The notes under the pieces are model-generated. The model did no database searches and was not told the origin of the DNA. It saw only the letters and a program-made list of their open reading frames with translations. From Vibrio fortis (GTDB taxonomy: Bacteria > Pseudomonadota > Gammaproteobacteria > Enterobacterales > Vibrionaceae): a stretch of DNA of 64,000 nucleotides. The stretch lies in contig NZ_AP025489.1 in assembly GCF_024347475.1 (NCBI RefSeq), positions 62,001 through 126,000 on the forward strand, read 5' to 3'. Made by a program: the position numbers and the translations under genes. Shown here piece by piece: positions 9,478 through 19,400 of the stretch (positions within the stretch are counted from its first letter, which is position 1; each line of letters begins with the position of its first letter).

Positions 9478-10512
9478 TTAGATACCAACTTCAAGTTCTT
9501 TTCGAACGATGGCGGCTCCGGCACTTAAAGCGTCCAACTTGGCATTGGCCACAGTGCGAGATAATGGTGCCATACCGCAGTTAGTGCATGGGTAAAGCTT
9601 GTCAGCGTCGACGTATTTGAGTGCAGTTCGTAAGGTCTCTGCTACTTCTTCTGGCGTCTCAATTTCATCGGTCGCTACATCGATTGCACCAACCATGACT
9701 TTCTTGCCGCGAATCAATTCAAGTAGTTCTACTGGAACATGCGAGTTGTGGCATTCCAAAGAGATGATGTCGATCTTCGACTTCTGTAACTTTGGAAATA
9801 CCTCTTCATATTGGCGCCACTCTGAACCAAGTGTTTTTTTCCAATCAGTGTTCGCTTTAATACCGTAGCCGTAACAGATGTGGACAGCTGTTTCACACTT
9901 AAGGCCTTCAATCGCTCTTTCTAAGCAAGCAATACCCCAGTCATTCACCTCATCAAAGAATACGTTAAATGCCGGTTCGTCAAACTGGATAATGTCCACA
10001 CCAGCCGCTTCTAACTCTTTCGCTTCTTGGTTCAAGATTTTAGCGAATTCCCACGCCAGTTTTTCACGGCTCTTGTAATGATCATCGTAAAGCGTGTCGA
10101 TCATCGTCATTGGGCCGGGAAGCGCCCACTTGATCGGTTGTTTAGTCTGAGAGCGTAAGAATTTCGCATCTTCAACAAAAACAGGTTTTTGACGCGAAAC
10201 CGGACCTACTACTGTAGGCACACTTGCATCATAACGATCGCGGATTTTAACGGTTTTTCTATTTTCGAAGTCAACACCACTTAAGTGCTCAATGAAAGTC
10301 GTCACAAAGTGTTGTCTTGTTTGTTCACCATCACTGACGATATCGACGCCGGCAAGTTCTTGAGATTGCAATGAGACACGTAAAGCATCTTGTTTGCCAT
10401 CGTCCAGTTCGTTACCTTGTAACTTCCACGGTGACCACAACTTTTCTGGTTCAGCTAGCCATGAAGGTTTCGGTAGACTGCCTGCGGTAGAGGTTGGTAG
10501 TAGTTTTGACAT
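9478..10512 (-). CDS. mesD: MesD-type short methionine synthase (MetE C-terminal-like)
   Basis: A 344-residue protein equal to only the C-terminal catalytic half of MetE. It opens with LLPTSTAGSLPKPSWL and has the MetE zinc ligands: HxC in VHICYGYG, a glutamate in SLECHNSHVP, and a cysteine in YPCTNCGMAPL. IIQFDEPAF is the substrate-binding strand. It lacks the MetE N-terminal half that binds folate, as expected of the folate-independent core methionine synthases. Its neighbour 18 bases upstream encodes DUF1852 (MesX), and MesD proteins are known to depend on MesX and oxygen. It therefore probably makes methionine from homocysteine with a methyl donor that is not methyl-folate. Confidence 0.85.
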   Translation of the reverse strand: MSKLLPTSTAGSLPKPSWLAEPEKLWSPWKLQGNELDDGKQDALRVSLQSQELAGVDIVSDGEQTRQHFVTTFIEHLSGVDFENRKTVKIRDRYDASVPTVVGPVSRQKPVFVEDAKFLRSQTKQPIKWALPGPMTMIDTLYDDHYKSREKLAWEFAKILNQEAKELEAAGVDIIQFDEPAFNVFFDEVNDWGIACLERAIEGLKCETAVHICYGYGIKANTDWKKTLGSEWRQYEEVFPKLQKSKIDIISLECHNSHVPVELLELIRGKKVMVGAIDVATDEIETPEEVAETLRTALKYVDADKLYPCTNCGMAPLSRTVANAKLDALSAGAAIVRKELEVGI

Positions 10513-10530
10513 ATATACAATCCCCTAGCC

Positions 10531-11505
10531 TTAAGCGAAACTTGCAGACCATTGGTCTAACGTGTGTTGGAACGGTTTGATAAAGTGCTCTTCCGCGAAT
10601 TTACCTTGCTTGATTGCTAGTTTGCTACGCTCTTCACGGTCGTACACAATTTGTGTTAGTGAGTGATCTGAGTTCTTTAAGTTTGGTTGGTAACGATTAC
10701 CCGCAACCGCATTCGCGTTGTAGATTTCTGGGCGGTATATCTTCTGGAAAGTTTCCATCGTACTAATTGTGCTGATCAGCTCAAGGTTTGAGTAATCGTT
10801 AAGTAGGTCACCAAAGAAGTAGAATGCCAACGGAGCAACACTATTTGGTGGCATGAAGTAACGCACTTCTAGGCCCATTTTCTTAAAGTATTGCTCAGTT
10901 AAAGATGATTCGTTTGGCTGATATTCGAAACCTAAAACTGGGTGTTGGTTGTCTGTGCGTTGGTATATTTTATTATCTGATACGCTTAGGCAGATAACAG
11001 GTAGTTTTTTAAAGTTCGCTTTGTATGTGTCAGACTTAATGAACGATTTGAATAAATTACCGTGCAGTTCACCAAAATTATTAGGAACGCTAAAGCCAGG
11101 CTTATCTTTATTATGCTCTAACAACAAAACACTAAAATCATAATCTCGCACGTATGAAGAGAAGTTATTCCCCACTATACCTTCAATGCGTTCATTAGTC
11201 GCGTGATCGACAATGTTAGTTTTCAATACTTCGATAGATGGGAAGTTTTCGCCTTTGCCTTCAATGTCGATATCAACAGACACGATCTCTAATTCAACAG
11301 AGTAGCGGTCTCGATTTGGGTTGTCCCAGCTTGCTAAAGCATTGAAATTGTTGTTAATCATGTTCAATGCATTACGAAGATTTCTCTGACGGTTTTCACC
11401 ACGCGCCAAGTTGGCAAAGTTGGTTGTAATACGCGTACTGTCTGAAGGGTGGTAATTTTCATCAAGTCCGATGCTTTTAATCGTAAAGTTGAAATCAGTA
11501 GTCAT
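10531..11505 (-). CDS. mesX: MesX (DUF1852), partner of MesD methionine synthase
   Basis: A 324-residue DUF1852 protein with the family's opening MTTDFNFTIKSIGLDENYHPSDSTRIT and TNFANLARGENRQRNLRNALNM. DUF1852 is the MesX family, required for activity of MesD. The ATG at 11505 gives the normal family length. The frame stays open for 44 codons upstream to a TTG at 11637, but the extra residues do not look like part of the family. The two genes are 18 bases apart on one strand and form an operon. No MetJ box or SAM riboswitch was recognised upstream. Confidence 0.85.
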   Translation of the reverse strand: MTTDFNFTIKSIGLDENYHPSDSTRITTNFANLARGENRQRNLRNALNMINNNFNALASWDNPNRDRYSVELEIVSVDIDIEGKGENFPSIEVLKTNIVDHATNERIEGIVGNNFSSYVRDYDFSVLLLEHNKDKPGFSVPNNFGELHGNLFKSFIKSDTYKANFKKLPVICLSVSDNKIYQRTDNQHPVLGFEYQPNESSLTEQYFKKMGLEVRYFMPPNSVAPLAFYFFGDLLNDYSNLELISTISTMETFQKIYRPEIYNANAVAGNRYQPNLKNSDHSLTQIVYDREERSKLAIKQGKFAEEHFIKPFQHTLDQWSASFA

Positions 11506-11852
11506 GTTGAGCGGTATCCTATTTCCTGAGTTGAAAGCTAATTTCCTTACTCTCTCTAGGCTTTCTGGATTATTTTTATAGTCCCAGTCATTAGTCACCA
11601 CAGCTTTATTTAATAATTGAATAACTTCAAATGCCAATATAACTGTAAGTTGTCGCTAGATTTAGAGAAGAGTTTATTTTATAGCGCGAATCAAGAGTCA
11701 AAAAACAGTGGTATTCCTTCACATTGATTATGAGAAATATTCATGTAGTTATAGGGTGGCATTGATGTGCTACTCAGTTATATTACTTCATCACATTTTG
11801 ATGATTTGCTTTGTATGGAATGCAAACCCTAATATTTAATAGGAGAGTAAGG

Positions 11853-12659
11853 GTGAGTGAAATAGTACTGATATTGTGTTGTGCTGTGTTAGGTAGCGGC
11901 GTTGGCTTTTTAGCTGGGCTATTGGGTATTGGTGGCGGTCTAGTTATCGTCCCAATCTTAAGCATTATTTTGTTGCAGTTCGGCGTGTTGCCTTCGGAGC
12001 AAGTGGTAGTCGTCGCTATTGCAACCTCTTTAGCGTCAATACTCTTCACTTCGACTTCTTCTGCTATCGCTCACCACAAAAATGGCAATGTACCGTGGGA
12101 TATCGCACCTTGGATTATGGTTGGTGTTGCTTCGGGCGCGCTGATCAGTGGGTTTATGGCCGCGCAATTGCCAGACCAAGTCGTTAGAACCATTTTTGCT
12201 GTGAGTGTATTTCTTATCGCAATTAAAATGTTCCTTAGTAGCAAAACTGACAACGTACCTGAACGTACCTTACCTAATAAAGGTGTACTTACCGCTCTTA
12301 CCACCATCACTGGCGCATTGTCTGCGATGATCGGTATCGGTGGCGGTGCTCTTTTGGTTCCTTTGTTGTCTTTCTTTTCTGTTAACGTCAAAAAGGCTAT
12401 CGGTTGTGCATCGGCATGTGGGATCATCATCGCGCTGTTTGGGTCTGTCGGTTACGTGAGCTCTGGCCTTCCCTATTTTTCGTTGAGTGATGGTTTTGCC
12501 GGTTTTGTTTATTTACCAGCCTTGCTTGGTATTGTTTCGACCTCTTGGTTTACTGCACCATTGGGAGCAAAGGCAACTAACCATCTTCCTGTTGCCACGA
12601 TTAAGAAAATTTTTGCCGTTCTTTTGGTGGTGATGGCTGCAAATATGGCGTTTAATTAG
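11853..12659 (+). CDS. TauE/SafE family sulfite/organosulfonate exporter-like permease
   Basis: A 268-residue membrane protein with about eight hydrophobic segments. It has the TauE/SafE double motif: GFLAGLLGIGGGLVIVPIL in the first repeat and ITGALSAMIGIGGGALLVPLLSF in the second. Members carry sulfite, sulfonates or other small anions across the inner membrane. The GTG at 11853 directly follows AGGAGAGTAAGG; an upstream ATG at 11811 would add 14 residues with no ribosome site. Its substrate cannot be read from the sequence. It is divergent from the mesXD operon, which may or may not be meaningful. Confidence 0.8.
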   Translation: MSEIVLILCCAVLGSGVGFLAGLLGIGGGLVIVPILSIILLQFGVLPSEQVVVVAIATSLASILFTSTSSAIAHHKNGNVPWDIAPWIMVGVASGALISGFMAAQLPDQVVRTIFAVSVFLIAIKMFLSSKTDNVPERTLPNKGVLTALTTITGALSAMIGIGGGALLVPLLSFFSVNVKKAIGCASACGIIIALFGSVGYVSSGLPYFSLSDGFAGFVYLPALLGIVSTSWFTAPLGAKATNHLPVATIKKIFAVLLVVMAANMAFN

Positions 12660-12736
12660 TTCCTAACGTTTTAGTTATACACGAGGAGTTCTTCTTGGAA
12701 TTTAAATAAATTGAACCCTGCCAGGTTCCGTTTGAT

Positions 12737-13141
12737 TTGCTGTTAGAAGCGGATCCATCCGAGGCGAGTATTTCCTCGTATCTATATGATTCTTGGTGCT
12801 TTATTGCTTGTGATAATAATGAAGTACTAGGAGCTTGTATTGCTAAACCAGTCACTTCTACCACTGTTGAGATTTTTAATGTCTCAGTACTGCCCAGTCT
12901 CCAACGTCTTGGTATTGGTACAAAACTTTTAAAGTCGGTGCTTGCAGAGTTACCAAACAAAGGTATCACTCGCCTAGAGTTAGGGACTGGTACCTTTGGC
13001 TATCAATTAACGTACTATCAGAAGTTGGGGTTTCGTGTTGATTCGGTATCTAAAGACTATTTCCTTATCAATTACAGCGAGCCAATATTCGAAAACGGTA
13101 TCCAGCATAAAGACATGCTTAGGCTGTATATTAATCTCTGA
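12737..13141 (+). CDS. GNAT N-acetyltransferase with damaged or unusual start
   Basis: The acetyl-CoA binding core of the GNAT fold is clear: ACIAKPVTSTTVEIFNVSVLPSLQRLGIGTKLLKSVLAEL, with Q/RxxGxG/A as LQRLGIGTK, then YYQKLGFRV. The listed TTG at 12737 is probably not the true start. In the same frame, GAGGAG followed by TTG at 12695 reads L-E-F-K, then a TAA stop at 12707, then I-E-P-C-Q-V-P-F-D, which looks like normal N-terminal sequence. So the gene may carry a nonsense codon at position 5, or start at ATT 12710. The rest of the frame is intact. Substrate unknown. Confidence 0.65.
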   Translation: MLLEADPSEASISSYLYDSWCFIACDNNEVLGACIAKPVTSTTVEIFNVSVLPSLQRLGIGTKLLKSVLAELPNKGITRLELGTGTFGYQLTYYQKLGFRVDSVSKDYFLINYSEPIFENGIQHKDMLRLYINL

Positions 13142-13239
13142 TCATCATCTTAATTTCCCATTTAGGCTCATTGTCTAATTAACAGACGAAACTCACCTCG
13201 TTTGATGGAGTTTTTTATGTCGACCGTCGCCCTAATTAC

Positions 13240-13273
13240 ATAGTGTGATATAATTACAGTTATATCACACTAT
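13240..13273. repeat. Perfect inverted repeat 14-6-14 just upstream of the recombinase
   Basis: ATAGTGTGATATAA (13240-13253), spacer TTACAG, then its exact reverse complement (13260-13273), ending 18 bases before the recombinase ATG. The geometry, two inverted arms around a 6-base spacer, matches dif-like core sites of tyrosine recombinases (11-6-11). It could equally be an operator for autoregulation or a transcription-factor site. Confidence 0.7.
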
Positions 13274-13291
13274 ATTGTTAAAATAGAAACA

Positions 13292-14443
13292 ATGACGAAC
13301 TCGAACTTCCCAACGAAACGACAAAGCCAAGTGACGCTGTCACCTGAGCGTTCTCATCAAGAAACTGTCCAGCAGTGGGAGAAGCAAAAAGAAAAGCTCA
13401 GCCGCTTTAAACTTAACTTTCCCAACCTTAATGAGAGTTTTGATCCTAATTGGACTGAGTTACCTCTAGTGCGAAAGCACTTAGACGAGTTCGAAGAAAA
13501 CCGCGGCGGCTTGAGTATTCACACTTTAAAGATGTTAGCGTTCGTTGTGCGTAAATGGGATGACTACTGCAAAGAACAAAACGTTTATAGTTTTCCAATA
13601 TACGCCCCTGTCCTATTAACTTGGTTCAAGTCGCTTAAGCTAGAGTTCGATGTGAAGATTAATACGCTTAAGCAATATCGAGCGCAGCTTAGCCTGTTCC
13701 ACAAAATTATGAATACGGATGACGTCACTAAACTGCCGGCCATCTCCACGTTCTTTAAATCACTGCCAAAAGATGAGATGGAAATTACCGGCTCGCAAGT
13801 TATCGAGCTGCAAGCTAAGCCATTTCGAAAGCACCATTTGCTAAGATTGATGGATTTATGGGGCAATGAAAAGCGCGCGGTTCCTTATCGAGATCTCGCT
13901 GTTCTTACCGTTGCTTATGGCACCCTACTTCGAGAGGGCGAAATTGGTAAGATACGAAAAAAACACATTAAGTTTCTTGAAAATGGCGACATCAACATCG
14001 AACGTGTTACATCTAAAACCACAATCAGTCCAGAGCCGAAGCGATTAACAGGCCGGTTTTCAGCGATTGTAAAACGCTATATCCAAACCTATTGTCAGCC
14101 GTTGGATGAAGATGATTTTATCTTTTGTTGGTTAACCGTCAAAGGTGGACGACCTGCAGGCTATCGACAGACTCCGATGTCGGGAATGACTATCGACCGC
14201 ATTTATCAGCGTGCTCACGATCTACTCGTTGAATTGGGTGACGTTGTCACACCAACAGAAGCTCACCGAAATGTATGGAGCGGTCACTCTAGCCGTGTCG
14301 GCGCACTACAAGATGGTTATCATGCAGGTTTAAATTTAACCCAGCTCATCCAACTCGGTGATTGGAAAAGTAATGAAATGGTACTGCGCTACTTGAGAGG
14401 TTTGAATAACCAAGACAGTCCAAACCTCATGCTCCAGGGCTAA
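13292..14443 (+). CDS. Tyrosine recombinase (phage-integrase family), stand-alone
   Basis: A 383-residue protein with the catalytic set of tyrosine recombinases: Arg214 in GTLLREGEIGKI, Lys242 in VTSKTT, HxxR (His332, Arg335) in WSGHSSRVGA, Trp358 in LGDWKSNEMV, and the nucleophile Tyr367 in LRYLRG. Residues 50-150 look like a SAM-like core-binding domain (SIHTLKMLAFVVRKWDDYC). It is not XerC/XerD, and no phage or transposon genes adjoin it. The ATG has only a weak ribosome site, which together with the inverted repeat just upstream suggests tight control or self-recognition. Its target is unknown. Confidence 0.8.
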   Translation: MTNSNFPTKRQSQVTLSPERSHQETVQQWEKQKEKLSRFKLNFPNLNESFDPNWTELPLVRKHLDEFEENRGGLSIHTLKMLAFVVRKWDDYCKEQNVYSFPIYAPVLLTWFKSLKLEFDVKINTLKQYRAQLSLFHKIMNTDDVTKLPAISTFFKSLPKDEMEITGSQVIELQAKPFRKHHLLRLMDLWGNEKRAVPYRDLAVLTVAYGTLLREGEIGKIRKKHIKFLENGDINIERVTSKTTISPEPKRLTGRFSAIVKRYIQTYCQPLDEDDFIFCWLTVKGGRPAGYRQTPMSGMTIDRIYQRAHDLLVELGDVVTPTEAHRNVWSGHSSRVGALQDGYHAGLNLTQLIQLGDWKSNEMVLRYLRGLNNQDSPNLMLQG

Positions 14444-14473
14444 AAACGAACCCCTTTAACCTGAATTAAAGCA

Positions 14474-15082
14474 TTAATTTACACAGAATGCGTGCAAGTC
14501 TTTTATTCCAAGCTCCGCCACTGCGATAATCATCTCTGGCGACACATCATCCATAGAGTGAACTGATAAACCATTGAGAAACGTGGCCATGAAATGGGTC
14601 ATCACTTGTGGATCAGCAGATTCAATTAACTGGCCTTCATTTTGAGCCTTGGTGAACCTTGCTAGCAGTATTTCACCCATCTCTTTTCGACAATCGATCA
14701 TCGCCTGTTTGATCGGGCTAGCATCAGCGCTACATGCCAAGGCACCTTGGATCATCAAACAACCTTTTGGCTTATCTTTACAGCTGTGTGCTTCTGCACA
14801 CCCAATAATGATGTCCGTGATCACCTTTCGTATGTCAGCCTGTTCTAATGCCTGATAAAAATATTCTGATTCACGGGCTTTGTACATTTCGACCGCTTTA
14901 AGAAACAGTTGTTCTTTATTACCAAAGGCGGAATACATACTGGGTTTATTGATACCCATTGCCTTGGTTAAGTCAGAAAGAGAAGTCCCTTCAAACCCTT
15001 GTTCCCAAAACACTTTTAATGCTTCTTCTAGCGCCTTTTCTTGGTCAAAACTGCGTGGTCGACCTGCTGTACCGACTACCAT
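14474..15082 (-). CDS. TetR/AcrR family repressor of the adjacent RND pump
   Basis: A 202-residue repressor with an N-terminal TetR helix-turn-helix (ALKVFWEQGFEGTSLSDLTKAMGINKPSMYSAFGNKEQLF) and a C-terminal ligand-binding half with several cysteines (HSCKDKPKGC). It is divergent from the RND adaptor gene, and the gap between them contains a perfect TACCGATCGGTA palindrome suited to a TetR dimer. It is therefore probably the local repressor of the pump, released by a toxic ligand. Confidence 0.85.
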   Translation of the reverse strand: MVVGTAGRPRSFDQEKALEEALKVFWEQGFEGTSLSDLTKAMGINKPSMYSAFGNKEQLFLKAVEMYKARESEYFYQALEQADIRKVITDIIIGCAEAHSCKDKPKGCLMIQGALACSADASPIKQAMIDCRKEMGEILLARFTKAQNEGQLIESADPQVMTHFMATFLNGLSVHSMDDVSPEMIIAVAELGIKDLHAFCVN

Positions 15083-15206
15083 AATCTCACTACCACTTAT
15101 TCGTTCAATCCCCTAAATGGTAATGCGGCAGGCATACGTTGTCCATATGTTGTAACCATTCATTCTATAAATTTTACTTGATCAATATCAAAAGTCAGGA
15201 TTATTA

Positions 15207-15218
15207 TACCGATCGGTA
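15207..15218. promoter_or_regulatory. Probable TetR operator
   Basis: TACCGATCGGTA is a perfect 12-bp palindrome about 25 bases before the adaptor ATG and 125 bases from the TetR start. Sequences of this form are bound by many TetR repressors of efflux genes. Confidence 0.6.
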
Positions 15219-15242
15219 CAAAAATAACATAAGGATAGCGAG

Positions 15243-16469
15243 ATGGTAGGCAAACACCTTAAAACGCCTCTTCTACTAATCTCATTTGCAGCGCCATTGG
15301 TGTTGTCTGGATGTCAAGATTCACACGCCGAAGCTCCTGCATCAGCGCCACCACCGCCAACAGTTGAAGTGGCACAAGTACTTGTAGAACAGGTTACCGA
15401 GCTTGATCAATACACTGGCCGATTAGAATCACCTCAAACCGTAACCGTGATGCCACGAGTGTCGGGCTACGTTGATCGTGTTCACTTCCGAGAAGGTCAT
15501 CTCGTGGAAGCTGGAGAAGTGCTTTTCTCAATCGACAATCGTTTGTTTGTTGCTGAAGTTAACCGTTTGAAAGCGGAACTTAGCAGTGCTCAAACAAGCT
15601 TGAATCAAGCAATCAAAGATTATGAACGCGCTCAAAGACTGAGCAAAACCAAAGCGATTTCCCAAGAGACCGTTGATGCACGTTTTGCAGATAAACAGCG
15701 CAGTGTGGCAAGTGTTTCAGCTCTTAAAGCTGCTTTGGCAAAAGCTGAATTAGACCTTGAGTTCACTCTAGTACGTGCTCCAATTACAGGTAAAGTTTCT
15801 TTTGCAGAAGTGACCAAAGGTAACTATGTAACTACAGGTCAAACGGTACTTACGTCCTTAGTGTCTACTTCGAAAATGTATGCTTACTTCGACATTGACG
15901 AGCGCAACTTCCTTAAATATCAAGAAATTAACAACCTCATCTCAGCGGATGGCGAAATTGAAAATGTCGTTCAAATGGCGCTAGCTAACGATACTGACTT
16001 CCCTCATATCGGCTACATCGATTTTGTAGACAATGCGATTGATGAATCAACAGGAACCATTCAAGTTCGCGCCGTTTTTGATAACGCGGATAAGCAATTT
16101 TTGCCGGGTATGTTCGCAAAAATGCGCATCGCGGGCTCTGATAGCTACCAAGGCGTGTTGATTGATAACAAAGCGATTGGTACGGATTTGAACAACAAGT
16201 ATGTTTTGGTTTTAGGCGATGACAATATTGTCCAATACCGAGCGATCGCTCTTGGTGAAGGTCTTAACGGATTGCGTATTGTGTTAGATGGTCTAAAAGG
16301 CGATGAAAAGATCGTCGTGAATGGCTTACAACGCGTTCGCGCTAACATGCCTGTTACCCCTGACGAAGTTGCTATGGCTGATGAAAAGACCCTTGCCAAT
16401 ATTCGCCAGCAACAAGCATTAAGAGATCAGCAGCGCACTGAACTACTGACTCTGCAAGTGAAGCAATAA
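15243..16469 (+). CDS. RND efflux periplasmic adaptor (MexE/AcrA type)
   Basis: A 408-residue lipoprotein (lipobox LSGC near residue 24) with the membrane-fusion-protein layout: lipoyl half-motifs (VTVMPRVSGYVDRVHFREGHLVEAGEVLFSID), a coiled-coil hairpin (residues about 105-165), then ADLDLEFTLVRAPITGKVSFAEVTKGNYV and beta-barrel domains. It links the inner-membrane RND pump to a TolC-type outer-membrane channel. No TolC gene adjoins, so it probably uses the housekeeping TolC. AAGGA precedes the ATG, and the pump gene follows after 13 bases. Confidence 0.9.
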   Translation: MVGKHLKTPLLLISFAAPLVLSGCQDSHAEAPASAPPPPTVEVAQVLVEQVTELDQYTGRLESPQTVTVMPRVSGYVDRVHFREGHLVEAGEVLFSIDNRLFVAEVNRLKAELSSAQTSLNQAIKDYERAQRLSKTKAISQETVDARFADKQRSVASVSALKAALAKAELDLEFTLVRAPITGKVSFAEVTKGNYVTTGQTVLTSLVSTSKMYAYFDIDERNFLKYQEINNLISADGEIENVVQMALANDTDFPHIGYIDFVDNAIDESTGTIQVRAVFDNADKQFLPGMFAKMRIAGSDSYQGVLIDNKAIGTDLNNKYVLVLGDDNIVQYRAIALGEGLNGLRIVLDGLKGDEKIVVNGLQRVRANMPVTPDEVAMADEKTLANIRQQQALRDQQRTELLTLQVKQ

Positions 16470-16482
16470 AGGAACCATTGCA

Positions 16483-19400
16483 ATGTTTTCCCAGTTCTTT
16501 ATTCGTCGGCCGATCTTTGCATCCGTGCTGTCGATACTCATATTCATCGGTGGTGCATTGTCTGTATGGCAACTGCCTATCACTGAATACCCTGAGGTAG
16601 TTCCTCCGACTGTCGTTGTAACAGCGACCTACCCGGGCGCGAACCCGAAAGTCATAGCTGACACCGTCGCGTCGCCCCTTGAAGAAGAGATCAACGGGGT
16701 TGAAGACATGCTGTATATGTCTTCTCAAGCGACTTCGGATGGGGTAATGACGCTCACCGTCACGTTTGCCATTGGTGCCGACGTAGACAAAGCGCAAACT
16801 CTAGTTCAGAGCCGTGTTGATCGTGCCCTACCTCGTTTGCCTGAAACCGTTCAGCGACTTGGTGTTGTGACGGAAAAGTCATCGCCAGATTTGACCATGG
16901 TAGTTCACTTAGTGTCTCCAGATGAGCGCTATGACCTGCTGTATCTTGCGAACTACGCAGCGCTTAACGTTAAGGATGAACTTGCCCGAATTGAAGGTGT
17001 GGGTGCCGTTCGCCTGTTTGGTGGCGGCGAATACAGCATGCGTATTTGGCTTGATCCAAACAAAGTCGCAAGCTTGAACCTAAACCCTAGTGAAGTCATT
17101 TCTGCGATTCGCGAGCAGAACCAACAAGCTGCAGCAGGTAGCTTGGGAGCTCAACCAAGTGGTTCGTCAGACTTCCAACTGCTTATCAATGTTAAAGGTC
17201 GTTTAAGCGAAGTTGAAGAGTTCGAGAATATCATCATCAAGGTTGGTGAAGATGGCCAAATCAACCGCTTGAAAGATGTCGCTCGTATTGAATTAGGTGC
17301 CGAAACCTACTCGCTTCGTTCACTACTTGATAACCAAGACGCGGTTGCAATTCCAATCTTCCAAGCTTCTGGTTCAAACGCCATTCAGATTTCTGATGAC
17401 GTAAGAGCTAAAATGGAAGAACTGTCAGCTAGCTTCCCACAAGGTGTGAGCTACGAGATTGTGTATGACCCAACGGTATTCGTTCGTGGTTCTATTGAAG
17501 CAGTCGTGCAAACTCTGCTTGAAGCGGTATTGCTTGTTGTACTGGTTGTTGTTCTGTTTTTGCAAACTTGGCGCGCATCGATCATTCCATTAGTCGCGGT
17601 TCCAGTTTCGCTAGTCGGTACATTCGCTTTCATGTACTTAATGGGCTTTTCATTAAACGCCCTGTCATTGTTCGGCTTGGTACTTGCTATTGGTATCGTT
17701 GTTGATGATGCGATCGTGGTGGTTGAAAACGTTGAGCGAAACATCGAAGAAGGTCTCGCACCTATCGCGGCAACTGAAAAAGCGATGCGAGAAGTGACAG
17801 GCCCAATTGTTGCGACTACTTTGGTACTCGCTGCGGTATTCATCCCAACGGCGTTTATGTCTGGCTTAACGGGTCAGTTCTATAAACAGTTTGCATTGAC
17901 TATCACGATTTCGACATTCATTTCTGCAATCAACTCACTGACGTTGAGCCCAGCTCTATCGGCCTTGTTGTTACGTGGTCATGACCAACCTAAAGACTGG
18001 CTAACGCGTACAATGGATGGATTGTTTGGGCGCTTCGTATTTACCCCATTCAATAAGCTATTTAACAAAGGTTCTGTCGCTTACGGTTACGCAGTCAAGA
18101 AGACCATTCGACTTGGAGCTTTGATTGGTGTGATGTATATCGGCCTACTTGGCTTAACGGCGTACCAATTCGATCAAACTCCAACAGGATATGTTCCAGG
18201 TCAAGACAAGCAGTATTTGGTTGCGTTCGCTCAATTGCCAGACGCGGCTTCACTTGAGCGTACTGATGCCGTTATCCGTGAAATGTCTGAGATTGCGTTG
18301 GCACAACCTGGTGTCGAACACTCCGTTGCATTCCCAGGGCTGAGCATTAACGGGTTCACTAATAGTCCAAACAGCGGCATTGTGTTTACTCCGTTAGCCG
18401 ATTTCGACGAACGTCAAGACCCGAGTTTAAGTGCCAATGCGATTGCCGGTCAACTGAACCAAAAATTTGCCTCTATCCCTGATGCATTCATTGCGATCTT
18501 CCCACCACCACCAGTCCAAGGTCTGGGTACGATTGGCGGTTTCCGTTTGCAGATCCAAGATAGAGCGAACCATGGTTATGAAGCCTTATATGGTGTGACT
18601 CAACAAGTGATCATGAAAGCATGGGCTCACCCGGCACTAACTGGCGTGTTTTCAAGCTATCAAGTGAATGTTCCACAGTTAGATCTGGATGTTGACCGTA
18701 CGAAAGCACTCAAGCAAGACCTATCATTAGACGATGTTTTCTCTACCCTACAATCGTATATGGGGAGCACTTACGTCAATGATATCAACCGCTTTGGTCG
18801 CACATACCAAGTGAACGTTCAGGCCGACGAAGAGTTCCGCCAAACACCAGAGCAGATTCGCCAGCTAGAGGTTCGAAACGCGAACGGTGAAATGATTCCT
18901 TTGGGCGCATTTGTAGATGTGAATTACAGTGCTGGTCCTGATCGTGTGATGCACTACAACGCCTACACTACAGCAGAAATCAATGGTAGCCCGATGCCAG
19001 GTTTCAGCTCAGGTGAAGCACAAGCTGCGATTGAACAGATCCTTGCTGAGGCACTACCAATTGGCATGACTTACGAATGGACAGAACTGACCTACCAACA
19101 GAAGTTAGCCGGTGATACAGCCATGTTGATCTACCCATTGGTTATCTTGTTGGTATTCCTGGTACTTGCTGCGCAATACGAAAGTGTACGTCTGCCAATG
19201 GCGATCATCCTAATCATCCCAATGACGCTTTTATCAGCGATCAGTGGCGTGATTCTATGGGGTAGTGACAACAATATCTTCACCCAAATTGGCCTAATCG
19301 TGCTGGTTGGTTTGGCGACCAAAAACGCCATTCTAATCGTCGAGTTTGCCAAGGAGTTGCAAGACAAAGGTCATACTGTAATGGAAGCGGTTCTTGAAGC

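Noticed and set aside
11506..11700. A SAM, cobalamin or folate riboswitch, or MetJ boxes, in front of mesX.
   Set aside because: No known core motif could be matched; only an AT-rich leader with an open frame is visible.
13190..13225. A terminator after the GNAT gene (AAACTC...GAGTTTTTT).
   Set aside because: The stem is only about six base pairs with a 13-base loop; too weak to call.
13240..14443. The idea that the recombinase and repeat form a protelomerase/telomere-resolution system.
   Set aside because: The protein is far shorter than known protelomerases and the repeat is shorter than their target palindromes.
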